This document shows positions 16,628 through 25,235 of a stretch of 64,000 nt of DNA, in pieces (the stretch's first letter is position 1; the number at the start of each line of letters is the position of its first letter). The stretch is from positions 1 to 64,000 of the forward strand of contig JBOGIG010000029.1 of the NCBI GenBank assembly GCA_050742455.1. Direction: 5' to 3'. A program made the translations under genes and the position numbers. The notes under the pieces were generated by a model. The model was not told the origin of the DNA and searched no databases. It worked only from the letters and a program-made list of their open reading frames with translations. The stretch comes from JBOGIG01 sp050742455. GTDB taxonomy: Bacteria > Actinomycetota > Acidimicrobiia > Acidimicrobiales > JBOGIG01.

Positions 16628-17197
16628 ATGAGGCCCCCTGCCATGCCGAGAATTCTTCCATTTAGCGCCTCCCTGCTGGCCCTTAGCGTGTCGGCAGCCG
16701 CTTGCGGAGCCACGGTTGCCCACCACCAAGTTCGCCGACCGAACCCCTCGTCGCAAGGTTCCCAGAACACCTTGTCTTCCTCCAGTTCATCTACCTCCCT
16801 GCCTGACCCGACTGGTGGCATCTCGTCGACGCCGGGCTCAGCAACCACACCACCCTCTCCAGGGTCAACTGCAAACTCGATCCAACCCAGATTCTCCACG
16901 GGGCCGGCGCTCTCGTCCGGCTCGGGGGCGCCATTCACCGGCGCGGGGACTCCTGTTCCGAGCGCCCCTCCACCCCAAGGGGGGCCGCAGGGAACTCAAC
17001 CCCCTTCTACCGCTCCGCCACCCCCCGCGACCCAGCCACCCAGCCCGCCAGCGTCCCTTCCCCCCACCACACCGCCCCCTACGACTCAGCCGCCCAGCCC
17101 GCCGACCACCTCGCCGTCGGGCATTCCTCAAGGAGGCGGGGGCGACCACGACGGTGACAACTCGGGTGGGCCGAGCGATGGGGACGGCGCCACGTAA
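16628..17197 (+). CDS. Proline/serine-rich lipoprotein of unknown function
   Basis: A 189-residue protein starting MRPPAMPRILPFSASLLALS with lipobox SAAAC, so a membrane-anchored lipoprotein. The mature part is almost wholly low complexity: Ser/Thr-rich near residues 40-80, then Pro/Gly/Thr-rich (TQPPSPPASLPPTTPPPTTQ), ending in an acidic Gly-rich tail (GGGGDHDGDNSGGPSDGDG). Such sequences behave as wall-spanning stalks. ATG 16643 is an alternative start. The frame opens at 16550, but those residues look non-coding. Its position opposite the sigma/anti-sigma operon suggests it may be a target of that sigma factor; this is inference. Confidence 0.65.
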   Translation: MRPPAMPRILPFSASLLALSVSAAACGATVAHHQVRRPNPSSQGSQNTLSSSSSSTSLPDPTGGISSTPGSATTPPSPGSTANSIQPRFSTGPALSSGSGAPFTGAGTPVPSAPPPQGGPQGTQPPSTAPPPPATQPPSPPASLPPTTPPPTTQPPSPPTTSPSGIPQGGGGDHDGDNSGGPSDGDGAT

Positions 17198-17222
17198 TCG
17201 AGGGACCGGCGGTCCTGGCCGA

Positions 17223-18425
17223 TCAGGCGATGGAACTGCCTGAACCGGCGACCACATCCTGGCGAAGGCCAAAATTGACCAGGTCCCGGAGCCGGGGGTC
17301 ATTGGAGAACACCTCGGTCATGGGCTCAGACAAACCCAGCCTCCGTTGCAACAGTTCGGTGGCCACTACCTGGTCCCACAGCACCAGGGTGGCTACCACA
17401 CCTTCCTCCCCGGCCCGGGCCGTTCGCCCCGAACGATGCAGGTAACCCTTGTGGTCCTCGGGCGGGTCATAGTGGATTACCACGTCAATCCCGTCGATGT
17501 GAATGCCCCGGGCGGCCACGTCGGTGGCCACCAGGGCGGCCAGCTTTCCGTCGGCGAAGTCCTTGATGGCCCGCTCCCTCACGTTCTGTCGCAGGTCCCC
17601 GTGGATGGTGCCGGCCTTAATCCCTTCACGTTGCAGTTGGCCCACCAGACGGTCGGCGCCACGCTTGGTGCGAACAAAGATCAAGGTGCGGTAAACCCCT
17701 TGGGTGATGGCCGCGGCCACCTTGACCTTGTCCATCTGGTGAACGGACAGAAATCGGTGCAGCATGGACGACACGGTCACATCCCGGGCGCTTACCCGGT
17801 GTTCGACGGGATCCGACATGTAGCGGCTGCGCAGTCTCTCCACATCGCCGTCCAAGGTGGCTGAAAACAACAGCGTCTGGTGCTTTTCGGGCAGGCGGCG
17901 AAGGACCCACTCGACCTGTGGCATGAAGCCCATGTCCGCCATGCGGTCTGCTTCGTCCAGCACCAGGGCAGTCACGTCTCCGACGCTGAGCTCACCGCGA
18001 TCACCCAGGTCGATGAGGCGACCCGGTGTGGCAATCGCCACGTCCACTCCCCGGCGCAGGGCCTCGATCTGGCGATCCATATTTGCCCCCCCATAGAACG
18101 AACCGACCCGCAGGCCCAAGACCTTGCCCAGGGGAGCCATCACCTCGCTGACCTGGGCCGCCAATTCCCGGGTGGGGACCAGCACCAAGGCCACGGGCCG
18201 GCCCGGGCCGGCCGCCACCGAAGCGTTCTGGAGGAGCGGCAGACCGAAGGCCAGCGTCTTACCCGACCCGGTCTTGGCCTGCCCGCAGACATCACGACCG
18301 GACAGAGCGTCGGCAATAGCCAGCTCCTGGATGGGAAAGGGCTCGGAGATTCCGGAGCGGTCCAGCTCCTGGCACAGGGGGGCAGATACCCCCAAGGAGG
18401 CAAACGAAACGGGGCTTTCGGTCAT
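17223..18425 (-). CDS. DEAD-box ATP-dependent RNA helicase
   Basis: A 400-residue RNA helicase with all classical motifs: Q-motif (FPIQELAIADAL), motif I AKTGSGKT, Ia PTRELAAQV, II VLDEADRM, III LLFSATLDG, IV LIFVRTKRGAD, V TDVAARGIHIDGID and VI HRSGRTARAGEEG. It lacks long C-terminal extensions, as in RhlE-type minimal helicases. Such enzymes unwind mRNA or rRNA structure during cold stress or ribosome assembly; the specific substrate is unknown. A 7-bp inverted repeat lies in the leader at 18443-18460. It may share a transcript with serS upstream, but the 177-bp gap allows separate promoters. Confidence 0.92.
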   Translation of the reverse strand: MTESPVSFASLGVSAPLCQELDRSGISEPFPIQELAIADALSGRDVCGQAKTGSGKTLAFGLPLLQNASVAAGPGRPVALVLVPTRELAAQVSEVMAPLGKVLGLRVGSFYGGANMDRQIEALRRGVDVAIATPGRLIDLGDRGELSVGDVTALVLDEADRMADMGFMPQVEWVLRRLPEKHQTLLFSATLDGDVERLRSRYMSDPVEHRVSARDVTVSSMLHRFLSVHQMDKVKVAAAITQGVYRTLIFVRTKRGADRLVGQLQREGIKAGTIHGDLRQNVRERAIKDFADGKLAALVATDVAARGIHIDGIDVVIHYDPPEDHKGYLHRSGRTARAGEEGVVATLVLWDQVVATELLQRRLGLSEPMTEVFSNDPRLRDLVNFGLRQDVVAGSGSSIA

Positions 18426-18442
18426 GTTCTCTCTTCATCGTG

Positions 18443-18460
18443 CGTGTGAAGACTCACACG
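18443..18460. promoter_or_regulatory. Inverted repeat in helicase leader
   Basis: CGTGTGA (18443-18449) and TCACACG (18454-18460) form a perfect 7-bp inverted repeat around AGAC, 18 bp upstream of the helicase ATG. It could be an operator or an mRNA hairpin near the ribosome binding site. The function is not known. Confidence 0.4.
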
Positions 18461-18602
18461 GGGTCAGGGTGGGTCGTCCCCGGCCACGATCGCTCTGCGC
18501 CAGGCGCGGGGACAATCTGATGGGTCAATGAGAACAACCCGCGAAAGCCGCCCAGTGCGGCGATCGCACCAACCAGGATAGCCGGTCTGACCTGCGTAAG
18601 CG

Positions 18603-19919
18603 CTATTTCGATGAAATGGTGGCCATGCCCCGCATGTAGGCACGCAGGCACTCGGGCACGTCGACCGAGCCGTTCGCGCGTCGATGGGTCTCGATCAAGG
18701 CGGCCCAAATGCGGGGCCAGGCCAGAGCCGAACCATTCAGCGTGTGCACGAATGCCGGGCGTGACCCATCATGGGGCCGGTAGCGGAGATTGGCCCGGCG
18801 AGCCTGGTAGTCACCGAACCAGGAGACCGAAGACACCTCGAGCCACAACCCACAGCCCGGGCTGTACACCTCCAGATCGAAGGTGCGCGCCGCCGACTGA
18901 CCCAGGTCCCCGGCACACAGGTCGACAAGCCGGTATGACAATCCCAATTCCTGCAGGAGGGACTCGGCCCTCGACAGGAGATTCGCGTGCTCATCTGGTG
19001 CCTGCTCAGGTGTGGTGTAGGCCAGGATCTCCACCTTGTCGAACTCGTGCACCCTCAGCACTCCCCTGGTGTCGCGGCCGGCCGACCCGGCCTCGCGGCG
19101 GAAACAGGCAGTCGCGGCACACAGCCTCAATGGCAGGTCGTCTTGGCGCAGGATCTCATCGCGTCCGAGCGACGTCAGGGGAACCTCGGCGGTTGGAATG
19201 GCCCACAGGTCGTCTCGCTCCACGTGGTAGGCGTCATCGGAGAACTTGGGTAGGTGTCCGGTTGAGACCATGGTCTCGGTGCGCACCAGGCTGGGGGGGC
19301 GAATTTCTTCGAAAGCATCGGAGTGACGGTCAAGGGCAAAAGAGGTGAGGGCTCGCAGCAGGGTTGCCCCCGCACCGCGATACATGGGGAACATGCTCCC
19401 CGACAGCTTGGCCCCCCTCTCCAGATCCAGGATTCCCAGTTCCAAGCCGGCTTCCCAGTGCGGTACCCGTTGATGGGGTGAGTAGTCATCCTCGGCCGGC
19501 TCCCATGACTCGCAGGCGCCAGACCCGGCCCGCCAGTAACGGCGGACCACATTGTCCTTCTCGCTGTCCCCGTCGGGAGCCTGGGGAGCGGGCAGGTTGG
19601 GGATTACCAAGAGCAGATCGCGGAGCCGGCCTTCGACGGTTCCCGCTTCCGCTTCGACCACCTTGGCCTGTTCGTCCCAATCTCTGGACTCTTGAGCCAG
19701 TCGGGATGCCGTCTCGTTGTCGCCGGCACGCTTGGCCTTGCCCACCTTTTGGGACAAGTCCTTTATGGCACCCCGTATCCGGTCCCTCCGACCCGCCAAC
19801 TCCCGATGACGCAGGTCCATCTCGATCACCGCATCCGCGGTGGTGACGTCGACGCCGCGCCGGGCGAGAGCGAGCTTGGTCCCATCGGGATCCGAGCGCA
19901 GCAGGCGAATATCGATCAT
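18603..19919 (-). CDS. serS: Seryl-tRNA synthetase
   Basis: A 438-residue class II synthetase that charges tRNA-Ser in the cytoplasm. The start MIDIRLLRSDPDGTKLALARRG leads into the long antiparallel coiled-coil arm (about 30-110, e.g. LAGRRDRIRGAIKDLSQKVG). The catalytic core has LPKFSDDAY, motif 2 FRREAGSAGRDTRGVLRVHEF and motif 3 LNGSALAWPRIWAALIETHR. Length is normal for the family. The gene is divergent from an ABC exporter operon with 27 bp between starts. No T-box or other leader structure is visible. Confidence 0.96.
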   Translation of the reverse strand: MIDIRLLRSDPDGTKLALARRGVDVTTADAVIEMDLRHRELAGRRDRIRGAIKDLSQKVGKAKRAGDNETASRLAQESRDWDEQAKVVEAEAGTVEGRLRDLLLVIPNLPAPQAPDGDSEKDNVVRRYWRAGSGACESWEPAEDDYSPHQRVPHWEAGLELGILDLERGAKLSGSMFPMYRGAGATLLRALTSFALDRHSDAFEEIRPPSLVRTETMVSTGHLPKFSDDAYHVERDDLWAIPTAEVPLTSLGRDEILRQDDLPLRLCAATACFRREAGSAGRDTRGVLRVHEFDKVEILAYTTPEQAPDEHANLLSRAESLLQELGLSYRLVDLCAGDLGQSAARTFDLEVYSPGCGLWLEVSSVSWFGDYQARRANLRYRPHDGSRPAFVHTLNGSALAWPRIWAALIETHRRANGSVDVPECLRAYMRGMATISSK

Positions 19920-19946
19920 GTGGGTTCAAACAGTAGTGTCCCGACC

Positions 19947-20909
19947 GTGCCCGCAATTCTGGTCGAGGACCTGGTCGTTTCCTATGGCCCGACCCGGGCC
20001 GTAGACCATGTCAGCCTTGGGGCCGAGGCCGGTCAAGTGGTAGCCCTCCTCGGGCCCAACGGAGCAGGCAAGACCACCACGGTCGAGACGCTCGAAGGCT
20101 ACCGGCGCCCCGATTCGGGCACTGTGCGGGTCCTCGGGCTGGATCCGGTGAGCGACCGCCGGGAACTGGTCCCCCGTATCGGGGTAATGCTGCAACAGGG
20201 TGGCCTGTATCCCTCTCTCAGTTCGACCCAAGCAATAAGGCTGTTCTCCCGCCTTTACGACGACAGCGTCGCAGCGGCCGAGTTGCTCGAAGCCGTGGGG
20301 CTTACAAATGTGGCTCGGACGCCTTGGAGATCTCTCTCCGGCGGGGAACGGCAACGGCTGGCCCTGGCCCTGGCCCTGATCGGTCGACCTCGGGTGGCCT
20401 TCCTGGACGAGCCCACCTCCGGGATCGATCCGACCGGACGCCAGGTCATCCGGAGGGTGATCAGGGGGCTCGCCGACCAGGGGGTGTGCGTGCTGATGAC
20501 CACCCACGAATTGGACGAGGCAGAACGTCTGGCCGACCACGTAGTCATCGTCGATCGCGGGCGGGTGGTGACCTCGGGCGCGCCGGCCGAGATCATGGCC
20601 TCGGGACGGGGCCGCGATATCCGCTTCGGGGCTCCTCCTGCCATTGATGTATCGGGCTTGGCCCTACGCCTGGGAGGACCGGTCTTTGAGTCGAGCCCCG
20701 GTGAATACACGGCCGAGGTTCCCGCCAGTCCCCCCAACGTGGCCGCTCTCACCGCCTGGCTCGCCGAGCACGATCTTCCCCTCGGCGATCTGCGGGCCGG
20801 GCGCCAAAGCCTCGAAGACGTGTTCCTCGCACTCACATCGAACAGCCACGACCCCTCCGAACCGGCTCCCCCAGGTGGCTCCCGGCGGCAATCCCGACGA
20901 CGCCGATGA
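19947..20909 (+). CDS. ABC-2 type exporter, ATP-binding subunit
   Basis: A 320-residue ATPase. Walker A GPNGAGKTT, Q-loop MLQQGGLYPSLS, signature LSGGERQRLALALAL, Walker B VAFLDEPTSG and switch His in MTTHELDEAE are all present. A 90-residue C-terminal part follows, as in DrrA/CcmA-like multidrug or lipid exporters. The start is the GTG at 19947 (VPAILVEDLVVSYG); upstream in-frame residues cross the serS start. It overlaps the permease gene by ATGA. SCO1, ctaB and ctaA follow, and mycobacteria keep a related ABC exporter near their heme A genes. That hints at a role in cytochrome oxidase biogenesis; the substrate is unknown. Confidence 0.87.
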   Translation: MPAILVEDLVVSYGPTRAVDHVSLGAEAGQVVALLGPNGAGKTTTVETLEGYRRPDSGTVRVLGLDPVSDRRELVPRIGVMLQQGGLYPSLSSTQAIRLFSRLYDDSVAAAELLEAVGLTNVARTPWRSLSGGERQRLALALALIGRPRVAFLDEPTSGIDPTGRQVIRRVIRGLADQGVCVLMTTHELDEAERLADHVVIVDRGRVVTSGAPAEIMASGRGRDIRFGAPPAIDVSGLALRLGGPVFESSPGEYTAEVPASPPNVAALTAWLAEHDLPLGDLRAGRQSLEDVFLALTSNSHDPSEPAPPGGSRRQSRRRR

Positions 20910-21634
20910 GGCGTCTCGGTGCCCAGTGCGCGGCCGAAGTGACCATGACCATGCGCCAGGGGGAATCGATGTTGGTGGCCCTGGGCATTCCTGTGTTGTT
21001 GCTGGTTTTCTTCTCCGAGGTCAAGGTCCTGCCCACTGGCAGTAGGCCAGTTGACTTCCTGACGCCGGGGATTCTGGCCCTGGCGGTCATGTCGAGCGCC
21101 ATGGTCAGCCTGGGGATCTCCACCGGCTTCGAACGGAGCTATGGAGTACTCAAGCGCCTCGGCTCCACTCCCCTCACCCGAACCGAGCTGGTCGGGGCCA
21201 AGGCAAGCGCCGTGGTGGCCATCGAGACCATCCAGATCGCCGCGCTGGTGGTAGTGGGACTGGCACTCGGCTGGCGTCCGGGGGGAGGAGTCGGCGGTGC
21301 GGCGGTGGTGCTCGGCGCAGTCCTTGCCGGCACCGCTGCCTTTGCCGGCATCGGCCTGTTTCTGGCCGGCAACTTGTCCGGGCTGACAAATCTGGCCGGA
21401 ACCAACGGCTTGTACCTGGTGCTGTTGTTGTTGGGGGGGATGGTGGTTCCCCTGGCCAAATTGCCCGGACCCCTCCAAGCAATAGCCCAGGTGCTACCGG
21501 CCGCCGCTCTGTCCCAGCTTCTCCACGGAGCCCTGTCGTCGGGTCCCACATTTCGGTTGGGATCGGGCTTGATCCTTCTGGCCTGGGCGATTGTTGCCCC
21601 GGTGATCGCCGCGGCTACATTCAGTTGGGAGTGA
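20906..21634 (+). CDS. ABC-2 type exporter, permease subunit
   Basis: A 242-residue integral membrane protein with about six helices. MRQGESMLVALGIPVLLLVFF starts the first, then FLTPGILALAVMSSAMVSLG and FERSYGVLKRLGSTPLTRTE (the cytoplasmic coupling segment typical of ABC2_membrane permeases), and further helices to the C-terminus. It pairs with the ATPase encoded just upstream (4-bp overlap). The GTG of the SCO1 gene overlaps its stop, so all three genes are probably co-translated. The transported molecule cannot be read from sequence. Confidence 0.85.
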   Translation: MRRLGAQCAAEVTMTMRQGESMLVALGIPVLLLVFFSEVKVLPTGSRPVDFLTPGILALAVMSSAMVSLGISTGFERSYGVLKRLGSTPLTRTELVGAKASAVVAIETIQIAALVVVGLALGWRPGGGVGGAAVVLGAVLAGTAAFAGIGLFLAGNLSGLTNLAGTNGLYLVLLLLGGMVVPLAKLPGPLQAIAQVLPAAALSQLLHGALSSGPTFRLGSGLILLAWAIVAPVIAAATFSWE

Positions 21635-22401
21635 CACTCGACGATACCGAACAATCGATGCGAGACCCTTCCGCGGGCCAGCCACCGGCCCAGCAACCGG
21701 CCCAGCAACCGGCCCAGCAACCGGCCCAGCCACCGGGCCGAGCTAGCCGGTCACGACAGGCAAATCGCCTCTCCTATGTGGCCCTCGTAGTCGTGTTGGC
21801 GGTTGCCGCCGTCGGAGCAGGCATTGCCTACGCCCATGCCAGCCGAGGTTCGACGTCTGCCCCAGGCCCATCCAATCCGTATGCCGGAACACCAATGAGC
21901 GGCGCCGTGGCACCCAATTTTACCCTCACCGACCAGTTCGGCCATCCCTTCAGTCTGGACCAGTATCGCGGGCGGGAGGTCATCTGGACGTTGATCGACA
22001 GCCGCTGCACCGACACCTGCCCCCTGGCGGCCCAGGTCCTCAGATCGGTAACCAACGAGCTCGGGGCCCAGGCCGCCCGCGTACAGATCCTGGCCATAAA
22101 TGCCAACCCGGGGGCGCCAAAGGTCTCCGACGTTTATGCCTGGTCGGCCCAGCACCACATGCTCGATCGCTGGCGGTTTGGGACGGCGACGCCTACATAT
22201 TTGGATTCGCTTTACCGCGCCTACCACGTGGCCGTGGTGATGGACCACGGTAAGCTCATCCATGACTCGGCCACCATCCTCATAGACCCGAGCGGTCACG
22301 AGCGCCTCTTCTTCGAGACTTCGCCCAACAAGGATCGCTCCAGCCTGGCGGCCGAAACTTCGGCCCTACTCGGTGGAGTCCGCAGCCTCATGCCCCACTG
22401 A
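21631..22401 (+). CDS. SCO1/SenC family copper-binding thioredoxin-fold protein
   Basis: A 256-residue membrane-anchored protein. The N-terminal cytoplasmic tail contains four QQPA-like units, the helix is LSYVALVVVLAVAAVGAGIA (about 45-66), and an extracytoplasmic SCO1 domain follows: FTLTDQFGHPFSLDQYRGRE, then the copper-binding CxxxC in SRCTDTCPLA and a later HVAVVMDHGK block with conserved His. SCO1 delivers copper to the CuA site of cytochrome c oxidase, consistent with the adjacent heme A genes. GTG 21631 overlaps the permease stop (GTGA). ATG 21658 is an alternative start without a visible ribosome binding site. Confidence 0.86.
   Translation: MTLDDTEQSMRDPSAGQPPAQQPAQQPAQQPAQPPGRASRSRQANRLSYVALVVVLAVAAVGAGIAYAHASRGSTSAPGPSNPYAGTPMSGAVAPNFTLTDQFGHPFSLDQYRGREVIWTLIDSRCTDTCPLAAQVLRSVTNELGAQAARVQILAINANPGAPKVSDVYAWSAQHHMLDRWRFGTATPTYLDSLYRAYHVAVVMDHGKLIHDSATILIDPSGHERLFFETSPNKDRSSLAAETSALLGGVRSLMPH
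21685..21732. repeat. 4 x 12-bp tandem repeat inside SCO1 gene
   Basis: CCGGCCCAGCAA occurs at 21685, 21697 and 21709, with a variant CCGGCCCAGCCA at 21721. In frame it adds Pro-Ala-Gln-Gln units to the cytoplasmic tail ahead of the membrane helix, so copy changes keep the frame and alter only tail length. Confidence 0.93.
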
Positions 22402-22454
22402 CTCGGCGCGTAGTCGACCCTCTCCTTGATGCCCTCGAACCAGATGGGGCAGCT

Positions 22455-23360
22455 TCAGATCAGGTGCGGATGGAAATGGACCAGCTGGTCTACGGCCATC
22501 GCGGCAAAGAGAAGGGTCAGGTAGGTGATCGACCAGCCGAAGAGCTTCATGGCTCTTTGGGGAGTGCCGTCAGAGCGCAATTGAAGGGCGTAGAAGACGA
22601 AGACGGCACCGAGGATCAGGGCCGCTCCCAAATAGATGACACCCATGTGGCCCACAGGGGCGAAAATGAGGGAGGTGGCCCACAGGGCCACGCTGTAGAA
22701 GATGATCTGGCGCGCCGTCGAGGCAAAGCTGGCCACGGCCGGGAGCATGGGTACATCTGCGGCCGAGTAGTCATCCCGGTACTTGAAGGCCAGTGCCCAA
22801 AAGTGCGGGGGGGTCCAGACAAAGATGATGGCAAACAGGACCAGCGGAGCCAGGCCCAATCCGCCCGTTACGGCCGACCAGCCGACGAGGACCGGGACAG
22901 CCCCGGCAGCCCCGCCGATGACAATGTTCTGGCGCGAGCTCCGCTTCAACCAGAGCGTGTAGACGAAGACGTAAAAGGCCGTGGCGCTGACGGCCAGTAC
23001 GGCCGACAACAAGTTGACCAGGGCCCACAGCTCCACGAACGCCGCTACTTCCAATGACACGGCGAACACCAACGCCGCCGAAGGCGTCATGACCCCGGTC
23101 ACCAGGGGACGTTGGCGGGTCCGGTGCATGATGGCGTCGATGTCGCGATCGACGACCATGTTGATGGCGTTGGCCCCGCCGGCAGCCAAGGCCCCCCCGA
23201 TCAGGGTCCAAGCCATCAGCGCCACCGATGGCCACCCTCGCTTAGCCACGATCATGGTGGGCAGCGTGGTAACCAGCAACAACTCGATGATGCGGGGCTT
23301 GGTCAGGGCGAGGTAACCGCGGGCTCGGCGCCCGAGCCCAGCAGTTTGGATCATCGCCAT
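22455..23360 (-). CDS. ctaB: Protoheme IX farnesyltransferase (heme O synthase)
   Basis: A 301-residue UbiA-family prenyltransferase that adds a farnesyl group to heme b, giving heme O. Visible motifs: YLALTKPRIIELLLVTTLPT, NAINMVVDRDIDAIMHRTR (the N-x-x-x-D-x-x-x-D metal-diphosphate site) and the second Asp-rich loop FWALAFKYRDDYSAADVPML. About nine membrane helices follow the family pattern. The start at 23360 (MAMIQTAG) avoids a long Arg/Thr-rich spurious extension that overlaps ctaA. It is divergent from ctaA with 67 bp between starts, and converges with the SCO1 gene. Confidence 0.94.
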   Translation of the reverse strand: MAMIQTAGLGRRARGYLALTKPRIIELLLVTTLPTMIVAKRGWPSVALMAWTLIGGALAAGGANAINMVVDRDIDAIMHRTRQRPLVTGVMTPSAALVFAVSLEVAAFVELWALVNLLSAVLAVSATAFYVFVYTLWLKRSSRQNIVIGGAAGAVPVLVGWSAVTGGLGLAPLVLFAIIFVWTPPHFWALAFKYRDDYSAADVPMLPAVASFASTARQIIFYSVALWATSLIFAPVGHMGVIYLGAALILGAVFVFYALQLRSDGTPQRAMKLFGWSITYLTLLFAAMAVDQLVHFHPHLI

Positions 23361-23427
23361 CGGCGGTGATCCTACGACGAGTGCCAAGGGCAGGGCAATG
23401 TGACTACTAGAGGCGGAGCAGGCCAGG

Positions 23428-24417
23428 ATGTGGCTTGGCGAGGTGAAGCGCCGTAGGATTCCAACAGTGCGACCCCTTCGCCTGAGCCCGGCCACCTTTA
23501 GGCGCTTGGCTCTGGCCACAGCAGCCGCCCTGGCCTTGACCATCGTGACCGGAGCGGCCGTCCGACTCACCGGCTCGGGCCTGGGCTGTCCCGATTGGCC
23601 CACCTGTGCCGGCCATGAGGTGGTTGCGGCCTGGTCATTCCATCCCATGGTGGAATTCACCAATCGCCTGATCGTCACTGCCGTGTCCATCCTGGTGGCC
23701 GTCACCGCCCTGGGGTCCCTGGTGCGCCGGCCCCGGCGGAAGGACTTGACCTGGTTGTCCTTCGGACTGGTGGCCGGTGTAGCCGCCCAGATCGTCCTCG
23801 GAGGTCTGACCGTCCTGTTCAAACTGGCCCCTCCCCTGGTGATGGGCCATTTCCTCCTTTCCCTGGTAGTGCTGGCCGATGCGCTGGTGCTGGTGCACCG
23901 GTGCGGTCGAGCCGAGACGGCAGCGGTGTTGATGGTGCCCCGCTCCCTGCTGTGGCTCACCCGCTTGGTGGTGGCCACCACCTCGGTTGTCATCGGACTC
24001 GGCACAGCCGTGACCGGCAGTGGCCCCCACAGTGGCGATATCCATGCCAAGCGACTGGCCGTGAAGTTCTCCGCCATGGCCGAGATCCACGCCACCGTGG
24101 TCATGCTGCTGATCGGCCTGACGTTGGGGGCGCTGTTTGCCTACCATCAGGCCTCGGCTCCCGTTGGGCTCCAGCGCAAGGCCCGCATCCTCTTGTACCT
24201 CATGGTGGGACAGGGCTTGGTGGGCTACGTCCAGTACTTCACCCGGGTTCCGGCCGGGCTGGTGGCCGTGCACGTGGCCGGCGCCACAGCCGTCTTCATC
24301 GGGGTCGTGCGCCTGTATCTGGCCCTGTTCATACATCCGCCACCCGAGGTGACATCCGCGTCCGAGGGGGTGAGGGACGTCGCCTCGGACCAGCCTTACG
24401 TCCTGGCCGGGAACTGA
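23428..24417 (+). CDS. ctaA: Heme A synthase (COX15/CtaA)
   Basis: A 329-residue, eight-helix membrane monooxygenase-like enzyme that oxidises the heme O methyl group to give heme A. Diagnostic blocks: TGAAVRLTGSGLGCPDWPTC (with the Cys pair), FHPMVEFTNRL (heme His), LKLAPPLVMGHFLLSL, and in the second half AVTGSGPHSGD, AEIHATVVMLL and the C-terminal AVHVAGATAVF histidine. ATG 23428 has GGAG 9 bases upstream, while GTG 23467 has AGGA 8 bases upstream, so the first 13 residues are uncertain. The stop overlaps clpS (TGATG). Confidence 0.92.
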   Translation: MWLGEVKRRRIPTVRPLRLSPATFRRLALATAAALALTIVTGAAVRLTGSGLGCPDWPTCAGHEVVAAWSFHPMVEFTNRLIVTAVSILVAVTALGSLVRRPRRKDLTWLSFGLVAGVAAQIVLGGLTVLFKLAPPLVMGHFLLSLVVLADALVLVHRCGRAETAAVLMVPRSLLWLTRLVVATTSVVIGLGTAVTGSGPHSGDIHAKRLAVKFSAMAEIHATVVMLLIGLTLGALFAYHQASAPVGLQRKARILLYLMVGQGLVGYVQYFTRVPAGLVAVHVAGATAVFIGVVRLYLALFIHPPPEVTSASEGVRDVASDQPYVLAGN

Positions 24418-24722
24418 TGGCTCTGGCCCCTCCCCAGGCGGCCCCGGTATCAGTGGACGAGCCGATTCCGCATTCGGCCAGTGAGCCGGATCGGCCCTGG
24501 GTGGTGATCGTGTGGAACGACCCGATCAATTTGATGTCCTATGTCACCTACGTGCTGCAGAAGCTCTTCGGTTACAGCCGAGACAAGGCCACCAAGCTTA
24601 TGCTCGACGTCCATCACAAAGGCCGCGCAGTAGTGTCCTCCGGCACCCGGGAGCGGGCCGAGATCGACGTTTTCCGTCTTCACGAGCACGGCCTGTGGGC
24701 CACCATGGAGCACGACCGATGA
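24417..24722 (+). CDS. clpS: ATP-dependent Clp protease adaptor ClpS
   Basis: A 101-residue adaptor that delivers N-degron substrates to ClpAP/ClpCP. The core is intact: PWVVIVWNDPINLMSYVTYV (N-D-x-x-N/x-M family signature), LFGYSRDKATKLMLDVHHKG and GRAVVSSGTRERAEIDVFRL (GxAV-x-x-G...E). The start ATG overlaps the ctaA stop, and the stop overlaps the DUF2017 gene, making a translationally coupled run. The first 25 residues are disordered and variable, as usual in actinobacteria. Confidence 0.95.
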   Translation: MALAPPQAAPVSVDEPIPHSASEPDRPWVVIVWNDPINLMSYVTYVLQKLFGYSRDKATKLMLDVHHKGRAVVSSGTRERAEIDVFRLHEHGLWATMEHDR

Positions 24723-25198
24723 ACCGCCTCCGCCCCATACGACGCAACCGGGACGGTAGATACGAACTTCGACTGGGCCGGGTCGAACGCCAGCTATTGC
24801 AGTCCCTTCCCGGACAGCTCGAGCCCATCTTGGCCTCGGGGTCGGACGAGCTTCGCCGCCTGTACCCCCCGGCCTACCGCGATGATCCGGGTCGCCAGGC
24901 GGAGTACGAACAGCTAATGCAGGCCGATCTGACCGAGCGACATCGTCAATCCCTGTCGGTGCTGGCCGACACGGCGGGCTCCCGGTACCTGACCGAGGAT
25001 GAACTGGCCACGTGGCTCAGGGCCATCAACAGCCTCCGCCTGGTCATGGGCACGCGACTTGGAGTGACCGAAGATGTCGCGTCGACGAGGATGCACAAGT
25101 CCAATGACCCCGAGCGGGCCCAGATGGCCATCTACCACTACCTGAGCTATTTACAAGAGCAAGCGGTGGCGGCCTTGTCGGGATCCGTTCCGGAGTAG
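24719..25198 (+). CDS. DUF2017 family protein
   Basis: A 159-residue, mainly helical soluble protein: RLGRVERQLLQSLPGQLEPI, LRRLYPPAYRDDPGRQAEYE, LTEDELATWLRAINSLRLVM, then YHYLSYLQEQAVAAL at the end. DUF2017 proteins nearly always follow clpS in actinobacteria, as here with a 4-bp ATGA overlap, and may act with the ClpS/Clp pathway. The molecular function is unknown. The assignment rests on the R-L-V-x-G-T-R-L-x-V-T-E block and the neighbour. Confidence 0.85.
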   Translation: MNRLRPIRRNRDGRYELRLGRVERQLLQSLPGQLEPILASGSDELRRLYPPAYRDDPGRQAEYEQLMQADLTERHRQSLSVLADTAGSRYLTEDELATWLRAINSLRLVMGTRLGVTEDVASTRMHKSNDPERAQMAIYHYLSYLQEQAVAALSGSVPE

Positions 25199-25235
25199 GC
25201 GGCGGCCCTTTGGATCCAATCCGCCATGGACTCCT

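Noticed and set aside
22390..22456. Terminator between SCO1 and ctaB from TGCCCCA/TGGGGCA inverted copies
   Set aside because: The arms are about 50 bp apart and there is no T-tract, so chance is more likely.
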